Shown: positions 27,723-37,626 of the stretch, piece by piece | Numbering within the stretch: position 1 is the stretch's first letter | Layout of the letters: the number at the start of each line of letters is the position of its first letter | Assembly: GCF_018130955.1 (NCBI RefSeq) | Contig: NZ_JAFCJM010000011.1 | Span: 62,001 to 126,000, forward strand | Direction of reading: 5' to 3' | Length of the DNA stretch: 64,000 bases | DNA from: Bradyrhizobium liaoningense | GTDB lineage: Bacteria > Pseudomonadota > Alphaproteobacteria > Rhizobiales > Xanthobacteraceae | Translations under genes and position numbers: made by a program | The notes under the pieces: model-generated | Seen by the model: only the letters and a program-made list of their open reading frames with translations | Databases searched by the model: none | What the model was told of the DNA's origin: nothing

Positions 27723-28496
27723 ATGTACCTGGAAAAATTCAAGCTCACCGGGAAGACGGCCATCATCACCGGCGGCGGGCAGGGCATTGGCCTCGCCTGC
27801 GCCGACGCGCTGGCGGAGGCCGGCGCAAAGGTCATCATCGCCGACCGCGACGCCAAGGTCGCCGACACCGCGCGCGCCAGCCTCAAGGCCAAGGGTTTTG
27901 ACGCCGAGACCGTCGTCATGGATGTCACGGACACCAAGCGGGTGTCGGACGTGGCCAACGACCTCGTCTCGCGCTTCGGCAAGGTCGACATCCTCGTCAA
28001 CAATGCCGGCATTGCGCGCAGCGAAACGCCGGCCGAGACCGTGACCGACGAGCACTGGCTCAACGTCATCGACGTCAATCTCAACGGCACCTTCTGGTGC
28101 TGCCGCGAATTCGGCAAGCACATGCTGCGGGCGAAGAGTGGAACCATCGTCAATGTCGGCTCGATGTCCGGCTTCATCGTCAACAAGCCGCAGGAGCAGT
28201 GCTTCTACAATGCCTCCAAGGCCGGCGTGCACCATCTGACCAAGTCGCTCGCGGCCGAATGGGGCGCGCGCGGCGTGCGCGTCAACGCGGTGGCGCCGAC
28301 CTATATCGAGACCCCTCTCAACGCCTTCGTGAAGAGCAACCCGAAGATGTACGACGCCTGGATCGGCGGAACCCCGATGGCGCGAATGGGGCAGGTGGAG
28401 GAGATCGCCTCCGTCGTGCTGTTCCTGTCGTCGGAGGCTGCGAGTTTGATGACCGGGAGCATCGTGCTTGTGGATGGCGGTTACACTTGCTGGTAG
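27723..28496 (+). CDS. short-chain dehydrogenase/reductase, probable NAD-dependent polyol dehydrogenase
   Basis: A 257-residue classical SDR. The dinucleotide motif TGGGQGIG is at 16-23, with an aspartate at 41 at the end of the second strand (VIIAD), which favours NAD over NADP. NNAG is at 93-96, the catalytic serine region VNVGSMSG at 143-150, and the Tyr/Lys pair is Y162 and K166 (YNASK). It lies in the transporter operon ahead of a pentulose kinase and so probably oxidises the imported polyol to a ketose. D-arabitol, ribitol, sorbitol or galactitol are candidate substrates. Confidence 0.9.
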   Translation: MYLEKFKLTGKTAIITGGGQGIGLACADALAEAGAKVIIADRDAKVADTARASLKAKGFDAETVVMDVTDTKRVSDVANDLVSRFGKVDILVNNAGIARSETPAETVTDEHWLNVIDVNLNGTFWCCREFGKHMLRAKSGTIVNVGSMSGFIVNKPQEQCFYNASKAGVHHLTKSLAAEWGARGVRVNAVAPTYIETPLNAFVKSNPKMYDAWIGGTPMARMGQVEEIASVVLFLSSEAASLMTGSIVLVDGGYTCW

Positions 28497-28524
28497 GCTT
28501 GCGTCATAACTGACGGGAGCGACA

Positions 28525-30186
28525 ATGCCGCAGGCGTATATCGGCGTCGACGTGGGAACATCCAGCACGCGGGCAGGGGTGTTCGATGAGGCCGGCAATC
28601 TTCTCGCAACCGCGCGGCATCCGATCAGGACCTGGCACGAGGCCGGCGACATCGTCGAGCAGTCGTCGTCCGACATCTGGGACGCCTGCGCCAAATCCGT
28701 GCGTGCGGCGATGGCCGAGGCAGCCATTGCGCCCGAGGCGGTCAAGGGCATCGGGTTCGATGCGACCTGTTCGCTGGTGGTGCTCGACAGGGACGGCGAA
28801 GCCGTCACCGTCAGCGCTTCCGGCGACCGGCAGCGCAACGTCATCGTCTGGATGGACCATCGCGCCACGGCGGAAGCGCGGCTGATCAACGAGACGCAGG
28901 ACGACGTGCTGCGCTATGTCGGCGGCTCGATTTCGCCCGAGATGGAGATGCCGAAGCTGTTGTGGCTGAAGCGGCATCTGCGCGCGAGCTTTGATGCGGC
29001 CGGCCATTTCTTCGACCTCGCTGACTATCTGACCTGGCGTGCGACAGGTTCGCTCCAGCGTTCGACCTGCACGGTGACCTGCAAATGGAACTATCAGGCC
29101 CATAACGCTAAAGACAATGCCGGTGGCTGGAGCGCGCCGTTTTTCCAGCGGATCGGGCTGTCGGAGTTCGTCACGGAGAAATATACGCGCATCGGCACCG
29201 AGATCGTTCCGCCCGGCACGCGGCTCGGCTCCGGCCTGACGCGCGTGGCCGCGGCGGATCTGGGTCTTGTGCCCGGAACGCCCGTTGGTGCGTCCCTCAT
29301 CGATGCCCATGCCGGCGGGGTCGGGGCGATCGGCGGCCGGGATGGCTCGGGAGGCGTGACCAATGTCTGTGATCGCATGGCTTACATCATGGGAACGTCG
29401 GCCTGCATCATGGCGACGACGCGGGAGCCATGCTTCGTGCCGGGTGTTTGGGGACCCTACTACTCCGGCATGGTGCCGGACTTCTGGCTGAACGAGGGCG
29501 GGCAGTCGGCCGCGGGTGCCGCGATCGATCATCTCCTCAAGTCGCATCCCGGACATGCCGAGGTCAGCGCGGCGGCGCGCAATGACGGCCTCGATATCAT
29601 CGAGTTCCTGGAGAAGCGCATCATCGCGCGCGCCGGCAATGCCAGCAGGGCGGCGCTGCTCGCACGCGACATCCACGTGCTGCCGGAGTTCATCGGCAAC
29701 CGCTCCCCTTACGCCGACCCCGATACGCGCGCAGTGATCGCGGGTCTTGATCTCGACACCGATATCGCCTCGATGGAGCGGCTGTTCGTCGCGGGACTCT
29801 GCGGTCTGGCTTACGGGCTCGCCGAGGTGATCGAGGCCTTTGCCGCGCATGGCGTCGCGAGCCGCATGATGATCATGGGCGGCGGGGCGAGCCGCAGCCC
29901 GCTGGTCCGCCAGATCATGGCCGACACGACCGGCCTCGCGGTAGCGTTGCCGCAGACAAGGGAGCCGGTGCTGCTCGGCGCTGCCATGCTCGGGGCGGTT
30001 GCCGGCGGCGCCTTTGCCTCGATCGGCGACACCATGGCGAGGATGTCGGCGCTTGGCAGGTTGAGCGAGCCGACCGCCGAGGGCATGTCGGACTTCCATC
30101 GTCGCAAGCGTGAGGTCTATAAGCTCTTGCGCGATATCGATCGCGGCAGCCGCGCGGCGATGCGCGGTTTCGAGATGGCGCAATAA
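28525..30186 (+). CDS. FGGY-family pentulose kinase (D-ribulokinase-like)
   Basis: A 553-residue FGGY carbohydrate kinase. It opens with the phosphate-binding motif IGVDVGTSSTRAGVFD (about 6-21) and has GFDATCSLVVLDRDG and WMDHRA in the N-terminal sugar-binding domain. FDLADYLTWRATG and late GGGASRSPLVRQIMADTTG complete the family pattern. Length and the FDATCSL block fit the ribulokinase-type pentulose kinases rather than xylulokinase or glycerol kinase. With the SDR it would convert a pentitol to a pentulose 5-phosphate. It overlaps nothing and is followed 11 bases later by a PfkB gene. Confidence 0.87.
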   Translation: MPQAYIGVDVGTSSTRAGVFDEAGNLLATARHPIRTWHEAGDIVEQSSSDIWDACAKSVRAAMAEAAIAPEAVKGIGFDATCSLVVLDRDGEAVTVSASGDRQRNVIVWMDHRATAEARLINETQDDVLRYVGGSISPEMEMPKLLWLKRHLRASFDAAGHFFDLADYLTWRATGSLQRSTCTVTCKWNYQAHNAKDNAGGWSAPFFQRIGLSEFVTEKYTRIGTEIVPPGTRLGSGLTRVAAADLGLVPGTPVGASLIDAHAGGVGAIGGRDGSGGVTNVCDRMAYIMGTSACIMATTREPCFVPGVWGPYYSGMVPDFWLNEGGQSAAGAAIDHLLKSHPGHAEVSAAARNDGLDIIEFLEKRIIARAGNASRAALLARDIHVLPEFIGNRSPYADPDTRAVIAGLDLDTDIASMERLFVAGLCGLAYGLAEVIEAFAAHGVASRMMIMGGGASRSPLVRQIMADTTGLAVALPQTREPVLLGAAMLGAVAGGAFASIGDTMARMSALGRLSEPTAEGMSDFHRRKREVYKLLRDIDRGSRAAMRGFEMAQ

Positions 30187-30197
30187 GGGTCGAGGCG

Positions 30198-31133
30198 ATG
30201 CTGATCAGTTGTGGCGATGCGCTGATTGATTTCGTGCCGACCCGCACCGCGGAGGGGCGCGAGGCGGTGATGCCGGCGGTCGGCGGCTCCTGCCTTAACG
30301 TCGCGATCGGGATTGCGCGGCTTGGTGCGCCGGCCGGCTTCGTCGGTGGGCTCTCGAACGACATGTTCGGGCAGATGATCGCGGCGCACGCGGCCGCCTC
30401 CAATGTCGCGCTCGGCTTTGCGACCCGCAGCGATCATCAGACGACACTCGCCTTCGTGCGTATCGTCGGGGGCGAGTCGCAATACGCGTTCTATGATGCC
30501 GAGACTGCGACGCGGAACTGGGCCTACCGGCGCGGCTCCATTCCGTTCGACAGGGTGGAGGCGGTTCACGTCGGATCCACGACGCTGGTCAACGACCAGG
30601 GCGCGTCGGAAACAAGAGCCCTGATCGCGGATGCCAGGGTGTCGGCGACGATCTCCTTCGATCCGAACTGCCGGCCCAATCTGGTCAAGGACAAGTCCGC
30701 CTACCTTGCGCGCATGGGCGAGTTCGCGGCGAATGCCGACATCGTCCGCATGTCCGACGTCGATTTCACCTATCTCTACGGCAATGAGCTTTACCCCGCG
30801 CGGGCGAGTACGCTGCTGGCGCAGGGCAGGAGCCTCGTCGTCATCACCCGCGGAATCGACGGTGCCGTCGCATGGCATCCGGCCGCGGGACAGATCGAGG
30901 TCGCCGCACCCGAGGTGACGGTCGTGGACACGATCGGCGCCGGCGACAGCTTTCAGGCCGCGCTCCTGTTCGCGCTGCATAAGCAGGGACGATTGCCCAA
31001 GGCACAGCTTAGGGACATCAGCGCCGACGAGCTTCGCCGCGCTTTGTCATTCGCCGCCAACTGCGCGGGCCTGACCTGCACCCGTCCGGGCGCCGATCCG
31101 CCGCGCATCGGCGAGATCAGTTGGAACTGGTAG
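30198..31133 (+). CDS. PfkB-family carbohydrate kinase (fructokinase-like)
   Basis: A 311-residue ribokinase-fold sugar kinase. The N-terminal PfkB signature region is GGSCLNVAIGIARLGAP (about 31-47). The catalytic C-terminal signature DTIGAGDSFQAALLFAL (about 241-257) contains the GAGD anion hole and base aspartate. It resembles MtlZ-type fructokinases of polyol operons. It would phosphorylate fructose formed from sorbitol/mannitol, widening the range of the cluster beyond pentitols. It is the last gene of the polyol unit and meets the lysR-type gene tail to tail, 21 bases apart. Confidence 0.87.
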   Translation: MLISCGDALIDFVPTRTAEGREAVMPAVGGSCLNVAIGIARLGAPAGFVGGLSNDMFGQMIAAHAAASNVALGFATRSDHQTTLAFVRIVGGESQYAFYDAETATRNWAYRRGSIPFDRVEAVHVGSTTLVNDQGASETRALIADARVSATISFDPNCRPNLVKDKSAYLARMGEFAANADIVRMSDVDFTYLYGNELYPARASTLLAQGRSLVVITRGIDGAVAWHPAAGQIEVAAPEVTVVDTIGAGDSFQAALLFALHKQGRLPKAQLRDISADELRRALSFAANCAGLTCTRPGADPPRIGEISWNW

Positions 31134-31154
31134 GCAACGCCGCAACCCGCGACG

Positions 31155-32042
31155 CTACAACCGCGCCACCGCTTTCTCGGCGCATTTGACAAAGTTGCGG
31201 ATCAGGGGGCTGTGGGAGTCGCGGCGCCAGCAGACCGCGATCTCGATCGAGTCCGTCGCTTCGCGAAGCGGCCGGAAGACGATGCCGCGTGGCGCACCGA
31301 GCCTTGCGCAGGCGGGAACGATGGCAAAACCTTCGCCGGCCAGCACGAGGCTCAGCGCCGAATGCACGGTTTCGACGCGGCCTACGACCGGCATCACCAC
31401 CTGATGCCGCCGCAGCAGCGCCGCGACGGCGGAGGAGGCGGGCTCCTCGTCCGGCTTGGGCAGTGCAATGAGGGGACGTCCCTGCAATTTGCTCATCGGC
31501 ACCGCGTTGAGGCGGGCGAGCGACGAGCCGGCCGGCACGGCGAGCACGAAGCGTTGCGTGCCGATGCGGGCCACCTGAATCTCCGGATGGTCGATGGCCG
31601 GCATGCAGAGCGCAGCCGTCACGCTGCGGTCGAGCACGCGAGCCCGGCGTGTCGAGGCGCTGAGCTCGGCGAATTCCAGATCGACGCCGGGAATGGAGCG
31701 GCGCAGCTCCGGGATGAGGCGCGGCAGGATCGCGTTCGCCAGCACGAACATGTAACCGACGGTGATCCGCCCGTGTCGTCCCGCCGCCACCGCGCGCGCC
31801 GCTTCGACACCATCGGCGGCAAGCGCGAGCGCCTCGCTCGCGCGCGACAGGAGGGCCTGGCCTGCCTCGGTCAGATCCATCCCGCGCGTGCCGCGGCGGA
31901 ACAGCGGCGTGCCGATGTCGGCCTCGAGCCGCCGGATCTGGACCGAGAGCGGAGGCTGCGCCATGCGCAGCCGCTCGGCGGCCTTTCCGACGCTGCGCTC
32001 CTCGGCGACAGCAACGAAGTAACGGAGACGGCGGAGATCCAT
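31155..32042 (-). CDS. LysR-family transcriptional regulator
   Basis: A 295-residue LysR-type regulator with N-terminal winged helix MDLRRLRYFVAVAEERSVGKAAERL (LysR recognition region about 16-40, RMAQPPLSVQIRRLEADIG) and a periplasmic-binding-like effector domain. It is divergent from an amidase gene, 123 bases apart, the usual arrangement for a LysR protein and its target. I chose the ATG at 32042, giving the familiar MDLRRLRYF opening. An ATG two codons upstream (32048) is equally possible, as neither has a strong ribosome binding site. Confidence 0.9.
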   Translation of the reverse strand: MDLRRLRYFVAVAEERSVGKAAERLRMAQPPLSVQIRRLEADIGTPLFRRGTRGMDLTEAGQALLSRASEALALAADGVEAARAVAAGRHGRITVGYMFVLANAILPRLIPELRRSIPGVDLEFAELSASTRRARVLDRSVTAALCMPAIDHPEIQVARIGTQRFVLAVPAGSSLARLNAVPMSKLQGRPLIALPKPDEEPASSAVAALLRRHQVVMPVVGRVETVHSALSLVLAGEGFAIVPACARLGAPRGIVFRPLREATDSIEIAVCWRRDSHSPLIRNFVKCAEKAVARL

Positions 32043-32165
32043 AGGCATACCGAAAACGTATGGGTTGACCACCAAATTCGTATTGGACGCCGAGTTAACA
32101 TGGGTGCCATTCTCGGTGTCAATGCTGACGGCCAATGGCGGCTGCGTTTCAGAAAGAATGATCCG

Positions 32166-33590
32166 ATGACGAGCGGCGACCTCTGCTTTCTCTCCGCGGC
32201 CGAGCTGCGCGCGCGCATCGCCCGCAAGCAGGTGTCGCCGGTCGAGGTCACAAGCGCGGTGCTCGCCCGCGCGGAAGCGTTGCAGCCGAAGCTGAACTGC
32301 TTCATCACGCTCTGCGGCGACGAGGCGATGGCGCAGGCGCGCGACGCCGAGCGCAAGCTGATGGCCGGGGAGCGGGTCGGCCTGCTCCACGGCATTCCAT
32401 TCACCGTCAAGGACATCGTCAACACCAAGGGCGTGAGGACCACGTTCGGCGCGGTCCCCTACAAGGACAATGTGCCTGACGAGGACGCCGTGGCGGTGGC
32501 GCGACTGCGTGCCCAGGGCGCGATCCTGATCGGCAAGACCACGACCCCCGAGTTCGGCTCAAAATGCCTGACCGACTCGCCGCTGTTCGGCCGTACCCGC
32601 AATGCGTGGGACGGGCAGCGCTCCAGCGGCGGTTCGAGCGGTGGCGCGGCCGTTGCGGTTGCAAGCGGCATCGCGCCGCTGGCGGTCGCAACCGATGGCG
32701 GTGGTTCGACGCGCATTCCGGCGGCCTGCAACGGCCTCGTCGGCTTGAAGCAGAGCAACGGCGTGATCGCACACAGCCAGGCGCCGGATGCCTTCGGGAA
32801 CCAGACCTATGTCACGCCGACCACGCGGAGCGTGGCCGACACCGCCCTGATGATGCAGGCGATGGCCGGCGAGGACGCCTGCGATCCCTGGTCGATCGGC
32901 ATTCCCGCGCCCGATTTCATCGGCACCGCCGCGCCGCGCGGCGATCTGCGCGGACAAAAAGTGCTGTACTGCCTGTCGCCGCCCAACCGGCCGGTCTCGG
33001 CCGACGTCGCCGACGCCTTCAAGGCGAGCCTCGACCGGCTGGCAGGCCTCGGCGCGGAGCTCGAGGAATTCTCGGGCGATGGGTACGACATCGAGCCGAT
33101 CTGGCGGGCCATCAACCACACCGTCTGGCGCACCCGCTTCGCGAAACTGGCGGCCGAGCACAAGGGCGATCTGAGCGAAGCGTTCCTCAAGCAGCTCGCG
33201 CTGGCCACTAAGGTGACCGGCGTTGATTACCAGGAGGCAATGTTCGCGCGCTCGACGCTGTTCCGCCGGGTGCAATCGCTGCTTGCGCGCGGCAGTTTGC
33301 TGGCGGTGCCGACCCTGACCCGGACCGCGCTACCGATCGACCAGGATTTGTTCGGCACCATCGAGATCGACGGCCAGCATTTTGACAGCGTGCGGCCGCA
33401 TTGGTTCCCCTGGACCATGCTGTTCAACATGACCGGTCACCCCGCGATCAGCCTGCCATGCGGGTTCGGCCGGGACGGACTGCCGATCGGTCTTCAGCTC
33501 GTCGGCCGCTTCCGTGCCGACGCCGAGCTGCTCCGCGTGAGCGCGCTGTTCGAGGCCTCGCAGGACCTGTTGTCCCGCTGGCCCGGCTGA
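32166..33590 (+). CDS. amidase-signature-family hydrolase
   Basis: A 474-residue amidase signature enzyme. The Ser-cisSer-Lys triad is visible: lysine in IPFTVKDIVN (about 81), cis-serine in SSGGSSGGAAVAVASG (about 158), and nucleophile serine in DGGGSTRIPAACNGLVGLK (about 182). Length is typical. The ATG at 32166 is chosen after a purine-rich AGAAAGAA and gives the usual N-terminus. It is divergent from a LysR gene and 112 bp before a peptide-type ABC transporter, which suggests that it hydrolyses an imported amide or acyl-amino compound. It lacks the extra domain of GatA-type enzymes, and no gatB/C is nearby. Confidence 0.92.
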   Translation: MTSGDLCFLSAAELRARIARKQVSPVEVTSAVLARAEALQPKLNCFITLCGDEAMAQARDAERKLMAGERVGLLHGIPFTVKDIVNTKGVRTTFGAVPYKDNVPDEDAVAVARLRAQGAILIGKTTTPEFGSKCLTDSPLFGRTRNAWDGQRSSGGSSGGAAVAVASGIAPLAVATDGGGSTRIPAACNGLVGLKQSNGVIAHSQAPDAFGNQTYVTPTTRSVADTALMMQAMAGEDACDPWSIGIPAPDFIGTAAPRGDLRGQKVLYCLSPPNRPVSADVADAFKASLDRLAGLGAELEEFSGDGYDIEPIWRAINHTVWRTRFAKLAAEHKGDLSEAFLKQLALATKVTGVDYQEAMFARSTLFRRVQSLLARGSLLAVPTLTRTALPIDQDLFGTIEIDGQHFDSVRPHWFPWTMLFNMTGHPAISLPCGFGRDGLPIGLQLVGRFRADAELLRVSALFEASQDLLSRWPG

Positions 33591-33702
33591 GGAGCGGGGA
33601 CGTGAGGGGGGCTTGCGCTGGGCATCCGGACATGTTGATCGTGCCCAAAGGAAGCTTTGAGACCGGAAGCCTTGTCCTGGTGAGCCCTGAGCCCGAGAGC
33701 GC

Positions 33703-34653
33703 ATGAGCGTATTTGTCCTACGGCGGCTTGTGACCTTGCTGGCGACGCTGGTCGGCGCGTCCCTGATCATTTTCCTGGTGCTCGACGCGCTTCCCGGCAA
33801 CGCCGCGCAGATGCTGATGGGCGCCGATGCCTCGCCGGATGCGGTGCGCGCGCTCAGCGTCAAGCTTGGGCTCGATCAGCCGCTGACGCTTCGCTATCTG
33901 CAATGGCTGAGGGGCATGGCGGTCGGCGACCTCGGCAACAGCTATGTCTACGGCACGCCCGTCGCCGGCCTGATCGCGGAACGGCTGACGCTGACCGTTC
34001 CGCTGGCCATCATCTCGATGTCGCTCACCGTGACGCTGGCGCTGTCGGCCGGGATCTACACCGCCGCCAACCACAACAAGCTCGGCGACGTCGGTGTCAT
34101 GTCGCTGACGCAAATCGGGATCGCGCTGCCGAACTTCTGGTTCGCCATCCTGCTGATCCTGCTGTTCTCGGTGCGGCTGCAATGGCTTTCGGCGGGCGGG
34201 TTCGCCGGCTGGGAGGATGGTATCTGGCCGGGCGTGAGATCGCTGCTGTTGCCGGCGTTCTCGCTGTCGGTAGTGCAGGCCGCGATCCTCGCCCGTGTCA
34301 CGCGCTCGGCCGTGCTGGAGGTCTTGCGCGAGGACTTCGTGCGCACGGCGCGCGCCAAGGGGCTGGGCAAGCGCGAGGTGCTCTGGAGCCACGTGCTGCG
34401 CAACGCCATGATCCCGGTCATGACCGTGATGGGCCTGCAATTCGCCAACCTGCTCGCGGGCACGATCGTGATCGAGAACGTGTTCTACCTGCCGGGCCTC
34501 GGCCGTCTCATCTTCCAGTCGATCGCCAACCGCGACCTGATCGTGGTCCGCAACTGCGTGATGCTGCTCGCGGCCATGGTCGTCATCGTCAATTTCGTGG
34601 TCGATGTGCTCTATGCCTTCATCGATCCCCGCATCAAGGTTCACGACCTGTGA
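33703..34653 (+). CDS. peptide/nickel-type ABC transporter permease (DppB-like)
   Basis: A 316-residue DppB/OppB permease. The first helix is at about 9-30 (LLATLVGASLIIFLVLDALPG), with the conserved periplasmic GLDQPLTLRYLQWL. The coupling loop is DFVRTARAKGLGKREVLWSHVLRNAMIPV (about 208-236), and EFVFYLPGLG is represented as ENVFYLPGLGRLIF. Its stop is inside the GTG start of the next permease. The substrate may be a peptide, an amide or an amidase substrate. Confidence 0.92.
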   Translation: MSVFVLRRLVTLLATLVGASLIIFLVLDALPGNAAQMLMGADASPDAVRALSVKLGLDQPLTLRYLQWLRGMAVGDLGNSYVYGTPVAGLIAERLTLTVPLAIISMSLTVTLALSAGIYTAANHNKLGDVGVMSLTQIGIALPNFWFAILLILLFSVRLQWLSAGGFAGWEDGIWPGVRSLLLPAFSLSVVQAAILARVTRSAVLEVLREDFVRTARAKGLGKREVLWSHVLRNAMIPVMTVMGLQFANLLAGTIVIENVFYLPGLGRLIFQSIANRDLIVVRNCVMLLAAMVVIVNFVVDVLYAFIDPRIKVHDL

Positions 34654-35546
34654 GCGACCCGCTGACCGCAGCAGTCGGCTTGCCGACGACCGCAGTGCCG
34701 TCGCGACCTGCGACCGGCTTCTGGCGCCGCGCGTTCCGGCACCGCAGCTTCGTGCTGGGCGGCGCGCTGGTGTGTCTCGTGATCGGCTCCGCGCTGCTGT
34801 CGCTGGTCTGGACGCCCTGGTCTGCCTACGAGATCGACATCGCCTCAAAGCTGCGGCCGCCGTCGTGGTCGCACTGGCTCGGCACCGACTCCTTCGGTCG
34901 CGACATCGTCTCGCTATTGCTGGTCGGGGCGCGCTCGACCATTTTGGTCGGCATCATCGCGGTCGGGATCGGGCTCACCTTCGGCGTCTGCCTCGGGCTG
35001 ATCGCCGCTGCGCGAAGGGGATGGACGGAAGAGCTCATCATGCGCATGAGCGATTTCACCTTCGCTTTTCCCGCCGTGCTCTCCGCGATCATGCTGGCCG
35101 CCGTCGTAGGTCCCGGCATGGTGACCTCGATCACCGCCATCGGCATCTTCCAGATCCCGATTTTCGTCCGCGTCACGCGCGGCTCGGCCAACGCGATCTG
35201 GGCGCGCGAATTCGTGCTGGCCGCGCGCGCCTCGGGGAAGGGGGCGTTTCGCATCACCATCGAGCATGTGCTGCCGAACATTTTGTCGATCCTCATCGTG
35301 CAGGCGACGATCCAGTTCGCGCTGGCGATCCTGGCGGAAGCCGCGCTCTCCTATCTCGGGCTCGGCACCCAGCCGCCGCAGCCGTCCTGGGGGCGCATGC
35401 TGAACGATGCGCAGACGTTGCTGTTCCAGTCGCCGATGCTGGCCGTCTATCCCGGCGCTGCGATCGCGGTGGCGGTGCTCGGCCTCAATCTGCTCGGCGA
35501 CGGATTGCGCGATCTGCTCGATCCTCGTCTGGCGCGGGAGCGGTGA
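34650..35546 (+). CDS. peptide/nickel-type ABC transporter permease (DppC-like)
   Basis: A 298-residue DppC permease. The GTG at 34650 overlaps the dppB-like stop (GTGA). The N-terminal helix is at about 32-52, followed by the DppC marker HWLGTDSFGRDIVS. Other conserved parts are the coupling loop REFVLAARASGKGAFRITIEHVLPN and LAEAALSYLGLGTQPPQPSWG near the end. It forms the membrane channel with the DppB-like protein. Confidence 0.92.
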   Translation: MSDPLTAAVGLPTTAVPSRPATGFWRRAFRHRSFVLGGALVCLVIGSALLSLVWTPWSAYEIDIASKLRPPSWSHWLGTDSFGRDIVSLLLVGARSTILVGIIAVGIGLTFGVCLGLIAAARRGWTEELIMRMSDFTFAFPAVLSAIMLAAVVGPGMVTSITAIGIFQIPIFVRVTRGSANAIWAREFVLAARASGKGAFRITIEHVLPNILSILIVQATIQFALAILAEAALSYLGLGTQPPQPSWGRMLNDAQTLLFQSPMLAVYPGAAIAVAVLGLNLLGDGLRDLLDPRLARER

Positions 35547-35548
35547 AG

Positions 35549-36559
35549 ATGGCTGCGCCAGAGAACACAGCGCTGATCGAGGTCGAAGGCCTTGGCGTCC
35601 GGCTCAACACCAGCCGCGGGCCGGCGCAGGCCGTGCGCGGCGTCAGCTTTGCATTGAAGCGGGGCGAGACGCTGGGGCTGGTCGGCGAATCCGGTTGCGG
35701 CAAATCCGTGACCGCGCTTGCGCTGATGGGACTGCTGCCGGACAGCGCCGTGATCAGCGGCAGCATCCGGCTCGACGGAAGCGAGCTCGCAAAACTGTCC
35801 GATGCTGACTACTGCAAGCTGCGGGGCAACCGCATCAGCATGATCTTTCAGGAGCCGATGACCGCGCTCAACCCGATGCACACGATCGGGCATCAGGTGG
35901 CCGAGCCGCTGCGGCGGCACAAGAACTATTCGGTGGCGCAGGCGCGGAGCGAAGCCATCGCGCTGCTCGATCGCGTCGGTCTTCCGGATGCGGCAAAGCG
36001 GGTCGATGCCTATCCACACCAGTTCTCCGGCGGCCAGCGCCAGCGCGTGACCATTGCCATGGCGCTCGCCTGCGAGCCGGACCTGCTGATCGCGGACGAG
36101 CCGACCACGGCGCTCGACGTCACCATCCAGGGCCAGATCCTCGATCTCATTGCCGATCTCGTCGAGGAGCGCGGCATGTCCATGATCCTGATCTCGCACG
36201 ATCTCGGCGTCATCGCCGAGAATGTCCAGCGCATGATGGTGATGTATGGCGGCACGGTGGTCGAGAGCGGGCCGACCAGCGAGGTCTTCAGGCGCATGGG
36301 GCATCCCTATACGCAAGGGCTGTTTCGCGCCCGTCCGCGCCTCGGCGCACGCAAGGGGACGCGGCTGAAAACCATTACTGGCACAGTGCCCGAGCTTGCC
36401 GATCTGCCGCCGGGTTGCACCTTTGCCGATCGCTGTCCGCTCGTGATCGATGCCTGCCGCGCCGCGCTTCCGCCTGTCGTGGACGTCGGACCCGGTCATG
36501 GCGTCCGCTGCATCAGGACGGACGTCTCGATGGCAGAACGGGTCGGGGCTATCGCATGA
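35549..36559 (+). CDS. peptide-type ABC transporter ATP-binding protein (DppD-like)
   Basis: A 336-residue ATPase: Walker A GESGCGKS (about 45-52), Q-loop [12 protein letters not shown], signature [15 protein letters not shown], Walker [13 protein letters not shown]. The C-terminal oligopeptide-transporter extension has the cysteine motif [17 protein letters not shown], known in DppD/OppD to bind an Fe-S cluster or metal. The ATG at 35549 is preferred over a GTG at 35543 because GGGAG is at a proper distance. It overlaps the next ATPase gene by ATGA. Confidence 0.92.
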   Translation: MAAPENTALIEVEGLGVRLNTSRGPAQAVRGVSFALKRGETLGLVGESGCGKSVTALALMGLLPDSAVISGSIRLDGSELAKLSDADYCKLRGNRISMIFQEPMTALNPMHTIGHQVAEPLRRHKNYSVAQARSEAIALLDRVGLPDAAKRVDAYPHQFSGGQRQRVTIAMALACEPDLLIADEPTTALDVTIQGQILDLIADLVEERGMSMILISHDLGVIAENVQRMMVMYGGTVVESGPTSEVFRRMGHPYTQGLFRARPRLGARKGTRLKTITGTVPELADLPPGCTFADRCPLVIDACRAALPPVVDVGPGHGVRCIRTDVSMAERVGAIA

Positions 36560-37569
36560 CCGCGCCGTCCCAACCGCTTCTCGAGGTGACGGATGTCGTG
36601 CAGCGCTACGCGTTGCCGCGGGAATCGCTGTTTCGTCCGCCGGGTGTGGTGCGCGCGCTGAATGGCGTGAGTGCGCAGGTGACGGTCGGAAAAAGCCTCG
36701 GCGTCGTCGGAGAGTCCGGCTCGGGCAAGTCGACCTTCGCCCGCCTCGTGATGGCGCTGGAGCGGCCGACGTCCGGCTCGGTGTCGCTGCTCGGCCGTGA
36801 CCTCAACAAGCTGCCGGCGGATGAGCTGCGCCGCGCCCGCCGCGATTTCCAGATGGTGTTCCAGGACCCCTATGGCTCGCTCGATCCGCGCCAGACCATT
36901 TCCCGCATCGTCGCCGAGCCGCTGACCGCGCTGGAACAGGTCGATCGCGCCACCCAGCGTGCGCGTGTCGCCGCCGTGCTGAAGCAGGTGGGCTTGCGCG
37001 ATGCCGACATGGACAAATACCCGCACGAATTCTCCGGCGGCCAGCGCCAGCGCATCGCGATCGCGCGCGCCTTGATCACCCAGCCAAAGCTGATCGTCGC
37101 CGACGAGCCTGTCTCCGCGCTCGACGTGTCCGTGCAGGCCCAGGTGCTGAACCTGATGCAGGATCTCCAGGAGCAGTTCGGCCTGAGCTATATCCTGATC
37201 AGCCACGATCTCGCCGTCGTCGACTATCTCTGCGACGAGGTCGCCGTGATGTATCTCGGCCGCATCGTCGAGCAGGGCAGGCCTGACGACCTGTTCGCGC
37301 ACTGCGCCCACCCCTATACGCGCGCCTTGCTAGAAGCCGTTCCGCGGGCGCGGGCCGGCGGCGAACGGCGCCGCCGCGGCGCCCAAATGATCGCCTCGCA
37401 ATCGGCCGCCGCGACCGGATGTCCCTACGCCGCCCGCTGCCCGCTGGCCGACCAGCATTGCCGCGACACGGCGCCTGCGCTACGCAAGGTCGGTCCGACG
37501 CACCTTGCGGCCTGTCACAAGGCAGAGGAGGTCATGACGCTTCCGGCCCTGGTGGCGGAAGCGGGTTAG
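36556..37569 (+). CDS. peptide-type ABC transporter ATP-binding protein (DppF-like)
   Basis: A 337-residue second ATPase. Walker A is GESGSGKS (about 54-61), the Q-loop is in MVFQDPYGSLDPR, the signature is [15 protein letters not shown] and Walker B is LIVADEPVSALDVS. The C-terminal extension also has a cysteine set (GCPYAARCPLADQHC). It pairs with the DppD-like ATPase as a heterodimer under the two permeases. It is followed 57 bases later by the binding-protein gene. Confidence 0.92.
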   Translation: MTAPSQPLLEVTDVVQRYALPRESLFRPPGVVRALNGVSAQVTVGKSLGVVGESGSGKSTFARLVMALERPTSGSVSLLGRDLNKLPADELRRARRDFQMVFQDPYGSLDPRQTISRIVAEPLTALEQVDRATQRARVAAVLKQVGLRDADMDKYPHEFSGGQRQRIAIARALITQPKLIVADEPVSALDVSVQAQVLNLMQDLQEQFGLSYILISHDLAVVDYLCDEVAVMYLGRIVEQGRPDDLFAHCAHPYTRALLEAVPRARAGGERRRRGAQMIASQSAAATGCPYAARCPLADQHCRDTAPALRKVGPTHLAACHKAEEVMTLPALVAEAG

Positions 37570-37626
37570 CGTCGGATCGCGGATTGGCGTAGATTGGCCA
37601 GCGTGATTGGCCGGGGAGAAAAACGC

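Noticed and set aside
33600..33706. A short plus-strand frame ending in the dppB-like ATG
   Set aside because: It is the tail of a frame running out of phase through the amidase gene, with no ribosome binding site before its internal ATG.
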